A stretch of 64,000 bases of DNA from contig CAYOZN010000002.1 of the NCBI GenBank assembly GCA_964408455.1, forward strand, positions 186,001-250,000, given 5' to 3'. The stretch's first letter is position 1. Each line of letters begins with the position of its first letter. Position numbers and translations under genes: made by a program. The notes beneath the pieces were generated by a model. That model had not been told where the DNA came from. It saw only the letters and a program-made list of their open reading frames with translations, and did not search any database. Positions 32,601 through 40,854 of the stretch are shown here, piece after piece. Source of the DNA: CAYOZN01 sp964408455 (GTDB taxonomy: Bacteria; Planctomycetota; Phycisphaerae; UBA1845; UTPLA1).

Positions 32601-32900
32601 ATGTCCATTCCCGGTTTTGAAGCCAGCGACCTGCTGAAGAGCACGGCGGTGCCCGAGGGCGTCACGTTGCGCGACTATCTCGCCGGCCAGGCCCTGGCCG
32701 GCTTCATGCGCGTGCGCGACGGGGAGCTCTTCAACGAGCAGAAGATCAAGTGGTACGCGAAGATCGCGTACGAACTGGCGGACGCGATGCTGGAGGAGCG
32801 AAACCAGGGAGAAGCCAAGGCGGCGGCGCCGCTCCCAAAGCCGGCAGTCCAGGCCCAGGTGAACCCACTCTGGCGGCAGCTTGGCGTGACACCGAGCTGA
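32601..32900 (+). CDS. small hypothetical protein
   Basis: A 99-aa protein with no firm family. The arrangement 'TLRDYLAGQALAGFM ... KWYAKIAYELADAMLEER' resembles short phage-associated hypotheticals in which a DYFAAxAL motif is followed by AxxADAML. CCAGGAGCTC ends 8 bases before the ATG, a good ribosome-binding site. Function unknown. Divergent from scpB. Confidence 0.55.
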   Translation: MSIPGFEASDLLKSTAVPEGVTLRDYLAGQALAGFMRVRDGELFNEQKIKWYAKIAYELADAMLEERNQGEAKAAAPLPKPAVQAQVNPLWRQLGVTPS

Positions 32901-32933
32901 CATAGCGACCGGGTTCGCGGCCGATGCTTCATT

Positions 32934-34277
32934 TCACCGAAACACGAGCCAGAGGGCCAGCAGCACCACCAAAGCTGCCAGTGCGGTCAGGCCGTTGCGC
33001 CATCGGGCAACGGTTTGATCCTGGGCCGCCGCAATTCTCACCGCCTCGGCATACGGCGTGCGGCTGAAGCTGACCATCTCATAGAGCGGCGTGTAGCGGC
33101 CGGGGAACCAGCGGTGCAGCCGCTTCTCCCATGCCTTTTTCCGCAGAAAGGCTCGATCGCCCACCTTGTCGCGCATTTCGATGAAGTTCTGAAGCGCCAG
33201 ATCGGCAATTGCGTCGGCATTCTCCTTGCGCAGGTGGTAGAAGACTTCGAGCGCCTTTGCCCAGTCCGGGCCGTGACGCGTCAGGCACTCGTTCAGCACG
33301 GCGCAATCCTCGAAGGCGGCATTCATGCCCTGGCCGAAGAATGGCACGATGGCATGCGCCGCATCCCCCAGCAGGATCGCCTTGTCTCGATAGTTCCAGG
33401 GGCCGCAGCGAACCGTCACCAGCGAGCTGGCGGGATTGGCGAAATAATCCTTCGTCAACGTGGGCATCAGCGGCACCGCGTCGCCGAAGTGCTCGCGAAA
33501 ATAGGCCAGCACCTCGTCCGGCGTCGTCAACTGATTGAAGCCGTTCGGGCCTTCGAGGGGCCAGAAGCATGTCACCGTGAAAGAGCCGTCGGCGTTCGGC
33601 AGGGCGATCATCATGTAGCTGCGCCGCGGCCAGATGTGCAGGGCGTTTTTCTCCATGCGCCAGCCGCCACCGTCGGCCGGGGGGATGTGCAGTTCCTTGT
33701 AGCCGTGTTCGAGATAGCTCTGGCTGTAGTCGAAACGGTCGAGCCGCTGCATGCGCGAGCGCACGGCGCTGAATGCGCCATCGGCACTGACGACAATGTC
33801 GCCCTTCGCGGTCACGTGCGTGCCGTCGCTGCGCTCATACACGGTCTGGCCCGCATCCAGATCGATATCGACGCACTTATGGTCGAAAAACAGCCTCACG
33901 TTTTCGAAGCGTTCGGCCGCATCGAGCAGGATGCAGTTCAGCCCGCCTCGCGACACGCTGTTGATGGCCTGTCCGTGGGTGCCGTAGGGCTGGAATGCCA
34001 GGGAGCCATCGCCGCCGTGGATCATCCGGCCCGGCATCGGCACGGCCTGCTTCATCACTGCGCCGAGCACATCGACTTCGGCCAGGGCATGGATTCCGCG
34101 AACGCTGAGGGCCAGGTTGATCGACCGTCCGGCCGAGACGCCGCCGCGACGCAGATCGGGCCGCTTTTCGTACACTTCGACCTGGTACCCGGCCCGGCCG
34201 AGATAGTTGGCCATCAGCGCGCCGCCCAGCCCGCCGCCAACGATGGTAAAGCTCGGTTGGTCAGCGCGATTGGTCAT
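32934..34277 (-). CDS. kmo: kynurenine 3-monooxygenase
   Basis: A 447-aa FAD-dependent hydroxylase converting L-kynurenine to 3-hydroxykynurenine. FAD motif GGGLGGALMANYLGRAGYQVEVYEKRPD near residues 14-42, the active-site RSINLALSVRG region, and GDAAHAIVPFFGQGMNAAFEDC (second FAD motif). The C-terminal hydrophobic segment GLTALAALVVLLALWLVF is the membrane anchor typical of KMO. Together with kynU, ACMSD and HAAO it forms a dispersed tryptophan-degradation set on the same strand. Divergent from the 34511 surface protein. Confidence 0.93.
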   Translation of the reverse strand: MTNRADQPSFTIVGGGLGGALMANYLGRAGYQVEVYEKRPDLRRGGVSAGRSINLALSVRGIHALAEVDVLGAVMKQAVPMPGRMIHGGDGSLAFQPYGTHGQAINSVSRGGLNCILLDAAERFENVRLFFDHKCVDIDLDAGQTVYERSDGTHVTAKGDIVVSADGAFSAVRSRMQRLDRFDYSQSYLEHGYKELHIPPADGGGWRMEKNALHIWPRRSYMMIALPNADGSFTVTCFWPLEGPNGFNQLTTPDEVLAYFREHFGDAVPLMPTLTKDYFANPASSLVTVRCGPWNYRDKAILLGDAAHAIVPFFGQGMNAAFEDCAVLNECLTRHGPDWAKALEVFYHLRKENADAIADLALQNFIEMRDKVGDRAFLRKKAWEKRLHRWFPGRYTPLYEMVSFSRTPYAEAVRIAAAQDQTVARWRNGLTALAALVVLLALWLVFR

Positions 34278-34510
34278 GGAGTGCGCAGCAAATGTGCATG
34301 GAAAACGACACGCGAATCCACTGCCAATCCGTCGGCGTGACGCCCGCGGTCAAAACGTCAGCGGCCGCCCCCAGCCGGGAATACACGTGTTCCGCGGATA
34401 TTAGCATCGCGCCTCGCCGGCGTATAATGGCCCCGCTCGAGCGGAGAACCCCGGCATCGATGACCGGCGAGCGCGACAGCCGCGGGGCCGCATCGAAGGG
34501 AAGTACAGTC

Positions 34511-37201
34511 ATGGCGACACCACCCACCATTCGCAGACGGACTTCGTGCGCGCTGATTCTCGTAATTGCTGCCGCAGTCTTCGTCAAGGCACCGCCGCAC
34601 GCCGGCGCAGAATCGCCACAACCGGTCGCCCCGCACGCCCCGGCATTCACGCGGCCAGGAACCATCGCGGTGAAATCCGGCGGCCATGTTGCGGAATTTG
34701 ATTCACACGGCCTGGGGCTGCTCGGTCGCGACGGCCGGAGAATCTGGCGATGGACGCTGCTCGGGATAGAAACCGGCCGCAGCAGGTGGTTTTTCAACGC
34801 ACAGGAATCTGGCCCGAAGTTGCGCGGACGCGACATCGTCTATACGCGCGGCACGGTGCTGGAGATGTATCGCGTGAACCAAGCGACGATCAGCCAGCAG
34901 TTCGTCATTGCCGTTCCGCCGGCGGGGGGCTGCGACCTGCAAATCGAGGGCGCTTTCGAGGCCAACGGCCAGCCGGTCGAGACGGCAGACGGCTGGCAGT
35001 GGATTCACGGCGACGAAATGGTACAACTCAGCCGCATGCTGGCGTTTGACGCCCTGGGGCGCAACATCCCCGCGAGGATGAGCGTCACTGCCAATCGCGT
35101 GACGTTCAGGCTGGATGGCGCGGCCCTGGCGACGGCTGTCTACCCGGTGATCATCGACCCGGAGATCGGCACCAACGACTTTCGCATAAGCGACGTGGGA
35201 CCCGACGGGAACACCGCGTTCTTCGCGTTGTCGCCTGCCATCGCCTACAACTCGACCGACAACGAATACCTGATCGTGTGGCTGGGCAATGACAACGGCG
35301 AGATGGAGATTTATGGTCAGAGAGTGGATGCCGAGACCGGCGCCGAACTTGGAACGAACGACTTTCGCATCAGCGACATGGGCCCGGATGGAGATAACAC
35401 GTATAACCCATCCCGTTGCGCCGTGGCCTACAACAGCACGAATAACGAATACCTGGTCGTGTGGCGCGGCGACGACAATACCGGCGGGCTGGTCAACGAT
35501 GAATTCGAGATCTTCGGGCAGCGGCTCGACGGCGCCACCGGCGCCGCACTGGGTACCAACGATTTTCGCATCAGCGATATGAACGGCATCGGCTCGACCA
35601 TGGGTGTGGCCGATGTTCCACACGTGGCCTACAACAGCACCAACAACGAATACCTCGTCGTGTGGCGCGGCCACGAGGCGAATGCCGGCGAGGGCACCGT
35701 CGTTGACGAGTTTGAAATCTGGGGCCAGCGGTTAAATGCTGCGACCGGCGCCGAGGTCGGCGAAAACGACTTTCGCATCAGCGAGATGGGCCCGAACGGG
35801 AATGTCAGTTTCTTCGGGCTCGATCCGCGCGTTGCATACAATCGCGTCGACAACGAGTATCTCGTGGTCTGGTCGGGCGACGACACCGTCGACAACGAAG
35901 TGGAGATCTGGGGCCAGCGGCTCGATGCCGCGACCGGGGCCGATGAAGGCGGCGACTTTCGCATCAGCCGCATGGGACCGGACGGAGACACCGACTATCG
36001 CGGCGATGCGCCTGCCGTGGCGCACAACCCGTTCGACAACGAATACCTGGTCGTCTGGCACGGCGACGACAACACGCCGCCCCATGGCAACGACGACGTC
36101 GATGTGTATGCCCAACGGCTGATGGCCGACGGCACCGAAATCGGCCCGGACGACTTTATCGTGTGCACGATGGGGCCGGACGCGGACAACAACTTCAACG
36201 GCATTACGCCCGATGTCGCCTTCAACACGGCGACGCACGAATACATCGTCGTCTGGCATGGCGACAATACGACAGACAACGACAGCGATGCATGGGTGCA
36301 GCGCCTGGATGCAGATGGCAACGAGGTCGGCGTGGACGACTTGCGCATCTCGGATATGGGGCCGGACGGGAACACCAGTTACAGCGCCGTCGAGTGCCGG
36401 GTCGCCACCAGCCAGTCGGGGAGCTGGCTCATGATCTGGACGGGCGATGACAATACAGCGCCCCTCGTCGACAACGAAAGCGAAATCTTCGGCCAGTTGT
36501 TTTCGACCATCGCCGCCACCAGCATCGACTCGGATAATCCCGATCCTTCGGTCGCCGGCCAGATCGTCACCGTGAACTTCTCCGTGACGTCCGCCGGCGG
36601 CACGCCGACCGGCAACGTCACCATCAGCGACGGCGACGCGGAATGCACCGCCGACGCGGCCGATGGTTCCTGCGAGCTGGTTCTGGCGACGGCCGGCGAT
36701 CGCACGCTAACGGCAACTTACGAGGGTGATCTCCACTTCAGCCCTGGTGCGTCCGCGGCCGAGCCCCACAGCGTCGTGCTGGACACGACGACCACGACAA
36801 TCACCGATGTGTCGCCCGATCCGTCCACCTTCGGCCAGGCGGTGACGATCAGTTTTGAAGTGACGGCGGCATTCGGAGGCACGCCGACCGGGGATGTCAC
36901 GATCAGCGATGGAACGGACAGTTGCACGGCGGATGTGGCGGACGGCAGTTGTGCCATCACCTTCAGCAGCAGCGGCACAAAGACCATCACCGCCAGCTAT
37001 GCCGGTGATGCTGGTTTCGCGGCGAGCGAATCGGCGGCAACCATGTTGACGGTCAACGCCGATCCGGACAATCCCAATCCGGACGATCCCAACGATCCTT
37101 CGAACATGGGCGGCTGCTGCGGCGGAGGTGCCATGCCGATGGCGATGATGCCGCTGTTCCTGCTGGGCTGGGCACGCCTGCGCAGGTGCCATCCGCGCTA
37201 A
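34511..37201 (+). CDS. secreted repeat protein with Ig-like domains and C-terminal sorting-like signal
   Basis: An 896-aa protein. Signal peptide at 1-33 (RRRTSCALILVIAAAVFVKAPPHAGA). Residues ~215-660 hold about seven repeats of 'DFRISDMGPDG ... VAYNSTNNEYLVVWRGDDN ... EIFGQRLDAATGA', each with Tyr/Trp motifs of a beta-propeller-like blade. Then two bacterial Ig-like modules (TPTGNVTISDGDAECTA and TPTGDVTISDGTDSCTA). The C-terminus is Asp/Pro-rich, then GGCCGGG, a short hydrophobic MPMAMMPLFLLGWA, and Arg-rich RLRRCHPR, a tripartite layout like MYXO-/GlyGly-CTERM signals. ATG 34511 follows GAAGGGAAG; the ATG at 34292 is in frame but less likely. Confidence 0.75.
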   Translation: MATPPTIRRRTSCALILVIAAAVFVKAPPHAGAESPQPVAPHAPAFTRPGTIAVKSGGHVAEFDSHGLGLLGRDGRRIWRWTLLGIETGRSRWFFNAQESGPKLRGRDIVYTRGTVLEMYRVNQATISQQFVIAVPPAGGCDLQIEGAFEANGQPVETADGWQWIHGDEMVQLSRMLAFDALGRNIPARMSVTANRVTFRLDGAALATAVYPVIIDPEIGTNDFRISDVGPDGNTAFFALSPAIAYNSTDNEYLIVWLGNDNGEMEIYGQRVDAETGAELGTNDFRISDMGPDGDNTYNPSRCAVAYNSTNNEYLVVWRGDDNTGGLVNDEFEIFGQRLDGATGAALGTNDFRISDMNGIGSTMGVADVPHVAYNSTNNEYLVVWRGHEANAGEGTVVDEFEIWGQRLNAATGAEVGENDFRISEMGPNGNVSFFGLDPRVAYNRVDNEYLVVWSGDDTVDNEVEIWGQRLDAATGADEGGDFRISRMGPDGDTDYRGDAPAVAHNPFDNEYLVVWHGDDNTPPHGNDDVDVYAQRLMADGTEIGPDDFIVCTMGPDADNNFNGITPDVAFNTATHEYIVVWHGDNTTDNDSDAWVQRLDADGNEVGVDDLRISDMGPDGNTSYSAVECRVATSQSGSWLMIWTGDDNTAPLVDNESEIFGQLFSTIAATSIDSDNPDPSVAGQIVTVNFSVTSAGGTPTGNVTISDGDAECTADAADGSCELVLATAGDRTLTATYEGDLHFSPGASAAEPHSVVLDTTTTTITDVSPDPSTFGQAVTISFEVTAAFGGTPTGDVTISDGTDSCTADVADGSCAITFSSSGTKTITASYAGDAGFAASESAATMLTVNADPDNPNPDDPNDPSNMGGCCGGGAMPMAMMPLFLLGWARLRRCHPR

Positions 37202-37289
37202 ATCAGTTTGCACCATGCGGGGCCACCGATCAAACCCCCCGGACGGAAGTTCGGCGGTATCGTCCGGCGCACCGCGTCCGGCCGCAGCA

Positions 37290-37730
37290 TTATCCTGCCC
37301 GCGCGGCATTGGTTTTCAGGTATTGCTCAATGATCGCCTTCGATCCCTCTGGACCGCTGACGTGCAGTTCCAGTTGAGGCTCATCAGCGGCACTCCTCAC
37401 CACCTGCCAGTTGAGAAACGGGCAGCATTTTCTCTCCAGAGCGATAAAGCGATCGACTGCCGAAAACGTGTCAGATCCACCGCGCAGCCGGAAAACGTAG
37501 CCGTTCGTCGACTCGGTCGTCTGCACCAGAGAGGTGTTCAGGCGTTCGCACAGCCGCGCATGCTCGGCCCGGTCATCGGCTGATAGCGAAGCCAGCCGGC
37601 AGGAGGGAGCGCTTGCCGTCGAAGGACCAGACTGGTCCTGAGCACCAGAACATCACCGCGAGGAACTGAGGCAGCCGCTGATACTGGCAACGGCCAGTGC
37701 CGCGCTCACGCCTGCAAGAAATCTCTTCAT
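37290..37730 (-). CDS. candidate selenocysteine-containing lipoprotein (in-frame TGA at codon 26, UC motif)
   Basis: The frame from ATG 37730 to the stop at 37290 is open for 147 codons except for one TGA at codon 26 (37653-37655). AAAGGAGT stands 6 bases before the ATG. Codons 1-20 form a lipoprotein signal with lipobox ISGC (C20). TGA is followed by TGT, so read-through gives R-U-C-S-G. Downstream, in the same frame, is a domain shared by small metal-associated proteins: C44-RLASLSADDRAEHARLCERL, YVFRLRGG, FIALERKCCPFLNW, LHVSGPEG. A 7-bp hairpin with GUC loop starts right after the TGA at SECIS-like distance. Only 45 bp follow kynU, so cotranscription is likely. Alternatives: a nonsense-mutated gene, or a 25-residue entericidin-like lipoprotein next to a truncated ORF (downstream part 37290-37526). 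Sec biosynthesis genes are not in the window. Confidence 0.6.
37623..37639 (-). promoter_or_regulatory. putative bacterial SECIS hairpin
   Basis: On the minus strand AGGACCA-GUC-UGGUCCU folds as a perfect 7-bp stem with a 3-base loop whose first two bases are GU. The loop begins 21 nt after the UGA of the lipoprotein gene. Known bacterial SECIS elements have a loop of a few bases with a G among its first two, roughly 16-37 nt downstream of the UGA. Structure is seen; SelB recognition is inferred. Confidence 0.55.
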
Positions 37731-37775
37731 TGCCTGACTCCTTTCGCGAAATCGGGTGCGTGGCAGACGCCAGTG

Positions 37776-39062
37776 TCAGCCGGCGAGAATTCGGGCAAAC
37801 CGCCACGCGTCGTGGAAGGAATTGTACAGCGGCACCGGAGCCACGCGAATGACGTTCGGCTCGCGGAAATCGCCGATCACGTGCGCCTCCTGCAATCGCT
37901 TGAACAAGCCGCGGGGGTCTTCCCGCGCCAGGATTGAAAGCTGGCAACCGCGCTGTGCTGGCTCGCGCGGCGTGATGATCTCGAACGGCTTATCGGCTAT
38001 GCGATCGATCAGCCATTCGAGATAGCCCGTCAGAAGCAGTGATTTTTCGCGAAGGGCCACCATCCCGGCTTCGTCGAAGATGCGCATCGATGCCAGCACC
38101 GGGGCCATTGCCAGGATGGGCGGATTCGAGACCTGCCAACCGTCTGCGCCCGTGCGGGCAACGAAGTCGGGCCGCAGGTGCATCTGGAAGCGCGTGGCGG
38201 GATCATTGCCCCACCAGCCCGCGAAGCGCGGCAGTGCGGTGATGTTGCCATGGCGCTCGTGCACGAAGGCGCCGGCCACGGCGCCCGGGCCGCCGTTGAG
38301 ATACTTGTAGCTGCACCAAGCGGCGAAATCGACATTCCAGTCGTGCAAAGCGAGCGGCACGTTTCCGGCCGCGTGGGCGAGGTCCCAGCCGATGAGGCAG
38401 CCCTGCCGGTGAGCCGCGTTCGTCAGCCGCGGAATGTCCATCCACTGCCCGGTGAAGAAGTTCACGCCCGCCAGCAGGGCAAGTGCGATCGACGGACCCT
38501 CTCGGTCCAGAAGTGCCTCGACGTCCTCCGTGTGAAGCGTGTGCTCGCCCTCGCGCGGGCGGGCGATCAGCAGGTCCGCGTCCGGGTCAAGTCCGTGACA
38601 CACAAGCTGCGACTTGACGGCGTAGATGTCCGATGGAAAACACGGCCAGTCGATGAGGATCTTCCGCCGCTCGGGCGTCGGCCGGTAGAAGCTGACCATC
38701 AAAAGGTGCAGGTTGACTGTGAGGCTGTTCATGACCACGGCCTCGCCGGGCTGGGCCCCGACCAGGCGGGCCGCCAGTTCGCGAAACTGTTCGTGGTAGG
38801 GATACCATGGCCGGGTGCCGGCGAAGTGGCCCTCGACGCCCAGCCGTGCCCAGTCGTCCAGTTCCTGGAGCACCAGCTCTCGCGCCGCCTTCGGCTGGAG
38901 CCCCAGCGAGTTGCCGCAGAAGTAGAGCATTTCGCGGCCGTCCGGCGAACGGGGAATGTGAAACCGATCGCGGTAGCCGCGCAGGGGATCGGCGGCGTCG
39001 AGGCGCAGGGCGTCGGCTTCGGCGGAACCGAAGGACAGGGATGTGGGAGCGGTCGTGCTCAT
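37776..39062 (-). CDS. kynU: kynureninase
   Basis: A 428-aa PLP enzyme cleaving (3-hydroxy)kynurenine to (3-hydroxy)anthranilate and alanine. Lys 253 in SYKYLNGGPG is the Schiff-base lysine; D227 in GWDLAHAAGN pairs with the pyridine nitrogen; FCGNSLGLQPK and GHF-GTRPWYPYHE are family signatures. Normal length. The gene is 125 bp downstream of ACMSD and followed after 45 bp by the in-frame-TGA lipoprotein. Confidence 0.95.
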   Translation of the reverse strand: MSTTAPTSLSFGSAEADALRLDAADPLRGYRDRFHIPRSPDGREMLYFCGNSLGLQPKAARELVLQELDDWARLGVEGHFAGTRPWYPYHEQFRELAARLVGAQPGEAVVMNSLTVNLHLLMVSFYRPTPERRKILIDWPCFPSDIYAVKSQLVCHGLDPDADLLIARPREGEHTLHTEDVEALLDREGPSIALALLAGVNFFTGQWMDIPRLTNAAHRQGCLIGWDLAHAAGNVPLALHDWNVDFAAWCSYKYLNGGPGAVAGAFVHERHGNITALPRFAGWWGNDPATRFQMHLRPDFVARTGADGWQVSNPPILAMAPVLASMRIFDEAGMVALREKSLLLTGYLEWLIDRIADKPFEIITPREPAQRGCQLSILAREDPRGLFKRLQEAHVIGDFREPNVIRVAPVPLYNSFHDAWRFARILAG

Positions 39063-39187
39063 GGCCTCCAGTGTAATGAGCCGCCGCGCTAATGAAAAAC
39101 ACGCCTGTTTTGACCTGTGGTACGTGTGGAGCCGTCAAGCGCTCGACGCTCGCTCGCCTCATTGCCTTGGCGCCAATGACGATGCAA

Positions 39188-40198
39188 TCAAGCAATTCGG
39201 CCGAACCGCAGTCCCAGAAACTCCGCCGCCGTGCCCCACAGCATCCGCTCCCGCTCCCACGGCGTCAGATCGCCCATCGATTCGATCAGTTTCCCCGGCT
39301 CCGCCTCGCCCAGCGGGAAGGGATAGTCCGAACCGAGGGCCAACCGCTCCGCGCCAAAGCGCTTCATCACGAATCGCAGCGCGTCGGCGTCGTGCACCAG
39401 CGTGTCCATGTAGAACCGCCCGACGTACTCGCTGGGCCGCCGCGGATTGTCCACAGCGCACAGGTCGGGCCGCACCTCAAACCCGTGGTCGATTCGCCCG
39501 ATCGTAAATGGGAACGACCCGCCGCAGTGGGCGAAGCACACCTTCAGCCGCGGCAGACGCTCGAAGACGCCGCCGAAGATCATGGAACAGATGGCCATCG
39601 CCGTCGTCGCCGGCATGCCCACCAGCCAGGGGAGCCAGTACTTTGGCATCCGCTCCTTGCCGATCACCTCCCACGGATGCACGAAGACCGCCGCGCCGAG
39701 GTCCTGCGCCGCTTCGAATATGGGGAAGAACGCCGGCTCGTTGAGGTTCTGATCGTTCACGTTGCTGCCGATCTCGACGCCGCACAGGCCGAGCTGTTTC
39801 ACGCAGCGCTCCATCTCGCGAATCGCATGATCGGGGCTCTGCATGGGGATCGTCCCCAGGCCCGCGAAGCGCGTTGGCTGCTCGCGTACGACGCCGGCAA
39901 TGTGATCGTTGAGCAGCATTGACAGATCGTGCGCATCCGCCGGCTTCGCCCAGTAGCTGAACATGACCGGCACGGTGGAGAGCACCTGGAGTGTGACGCC
40001 GGTGCGCTCGCAGTCCTGCATGCGGACCGCCGGGTCCCAGCAGTTGCTTGCAATGTCGCGGAAGAAGGCGCCGTCGATGTGCATCCGCGCCCGGCAGGGG
40101 GCGTAGTGGTCGAGCTGCACGAAGCCGCCGTAGCCGTACTTCTCCCGCAGGTTGGGCCAGTTTTCGGGTAGGATGTGCGTATGCAGATCGATTCTCAC
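39188..40198 (-). CDS. 2-amino-3-carboxymuconate-6-semialdehyde decarboxylase
   Basis: A 336-aa amidohydrolase-fold decarboxylase (ACMSD) that diverts 3-hydroxyanthranilate breakdown away from quinolinate toward 2-aminomuconate semialdehyde. Metal ligands H6 and H8 (DLHTH), FAHCGGSFPF and LGSDYPFPLGE with the conserved Asp are visible. GTG start overlapping the preceding DUF5615 stop (GTGA), so a toxin-antitoxin pair and a catabolic gene are translationally linked. Family assignment is good; precise substrate follows from the neighbouring kynurenine genes. Confidence 0.88.
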   Translation of the reverse strand: MRIDLHTHILPENWPNLREKYGYGGFVQLDHYAPCRARMHIDGAFFRDIASNCWDPAVRMQDCERTGVTLQVLSTVPVMFSYWAKPADAHDLSMLLNDHIAGVVREQPTRFAGLGTIPMQSPDHAIREMERCVKQLGLCGVEIGSNVNDQNLNEPAFFPIFEAAQDLGAAVFVHPWEVIGKERMPKYWLPWLVGMPATTAMAICSMIFGGVFERLPRLKVCFAHCGGSFPFTIGRIDHGFEVRPDLCAVDNPRRPSEYVGRFYMDTLVHDADALRFVMKRFGAERLALGSDYPFPLGEAEPGKLIESMGDLTPWERERMLWGTAAEFLGLRFGRIA

Positions 40199-40575
40199 GA
40201 ACGAGTCTCACCACGTATGGGTAGCGCCCGGACACGGACGCGCGCGTCTTCGACGGTGACAATGCTTCCCTGCTGAAGATCCGCAGCAACCGAGGGCAGA
40301 TTCACTGCAATCAGGCGCGAAATACCATCCACGGACCTCGTCCTTGCTCGAAGCAGCAGGACCGAAGGCTTGGCGACAGATCGCAATGCGAGAATGGTTC
40401 CGAAGTCAGTATCCTGGGCGTCAATAATCGGGTCTTCTCGCGAGCCCAGGTCAAAGATGACTTCATCATCGGCTGATGCCAATCCAAATTCACGTACATG
40501 TACTGCATCGTGCCCCTGTTCGGCTAGCATCGCGCAGAGGCGAGGTGACAAGCTGTTGTCCACGAGAAATTTCAT
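40195..40575 (-). CDS. DUF5615-family PIN-like toxin
   Basis: A 126-aa protein of the DUF5615/Mut7-C-like PIN fold: MKFLVDNSLSPRLCAMLAEQGHDAVHVREFGL with an early Asp (D6), and DPIIDAQDTDFGTILALR. These small nucleases are usually the toxin of a pair with DUF433. Start ATG directly abuts the DUF433 stop; its own stop overlaps the ACMSD start by 4 bases. Confidence 0.8.
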   Translation of the reverse strand: MKFLVDNSLSPRLCAMLAEQGHDAVHVREFGLASADDEVIFDLGSREDPIIDAQDTDFGTILALRSVAKPSVLLLRARTRSVDGISRLIAVNLPSVAADLQQGSIVTVEDARVRVRALPIRGETRS

Positions 40576-40806
40576 TTACCCGGCCTGGCGCGGCAGCTGC
40601 CGCTCGCGGACGGCCTCGGACGCATACGCCAGAGCCTGTTTAATGTCCTCACGCTCCAAGTCAGGATAATCCGCGAGGATCTGGTCAAACGTGAGATCCT
40701 CCGCCACGGGCCCCACGATGGTGGCCACGGGAATCCTCAAATCGCGCACACATGGCACGCCGCCCAATTGCCGTGGATTGACGGTGATACGATCAAACGT
40801 TGCCAT
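40576..40806 (-). CDS. DUF433-family antitoxin
   Basis: A 76-aa DUF433 protein: FDRITVNPRQLGGVPCVRDLRIPVATIVGPVAEDLTFDQILADYPDLEREDIKQALAYAS, a winged-helix antitoxin partner of DUF5615 proteins. ATG 40806 follows GAGGTG; an in-frame start 8 codons upstream is less likely. Confidence 0.85.
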   Translation of the reverse strand: MATFDRITVNPRQLGGVPCVRDLRIPVATIVGPVAEDLTFDQILADYPDLEREDIKQALAYASEAVRERQLPRQAG

Positions 40807-40854
40807 CTTTAACACCTCGTTGCGCCGCATGTGCGCAATATTGCTAGCCTTGGA

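Noticed and set aside
37290..37526. Reading the 78-aa ORF as the whole gene
   Set aside because: The conserved domain clearly continues upstream in the same frame (CRLASLSADDRAEHARL) back to the TGA and beyond it to a signal peptide.
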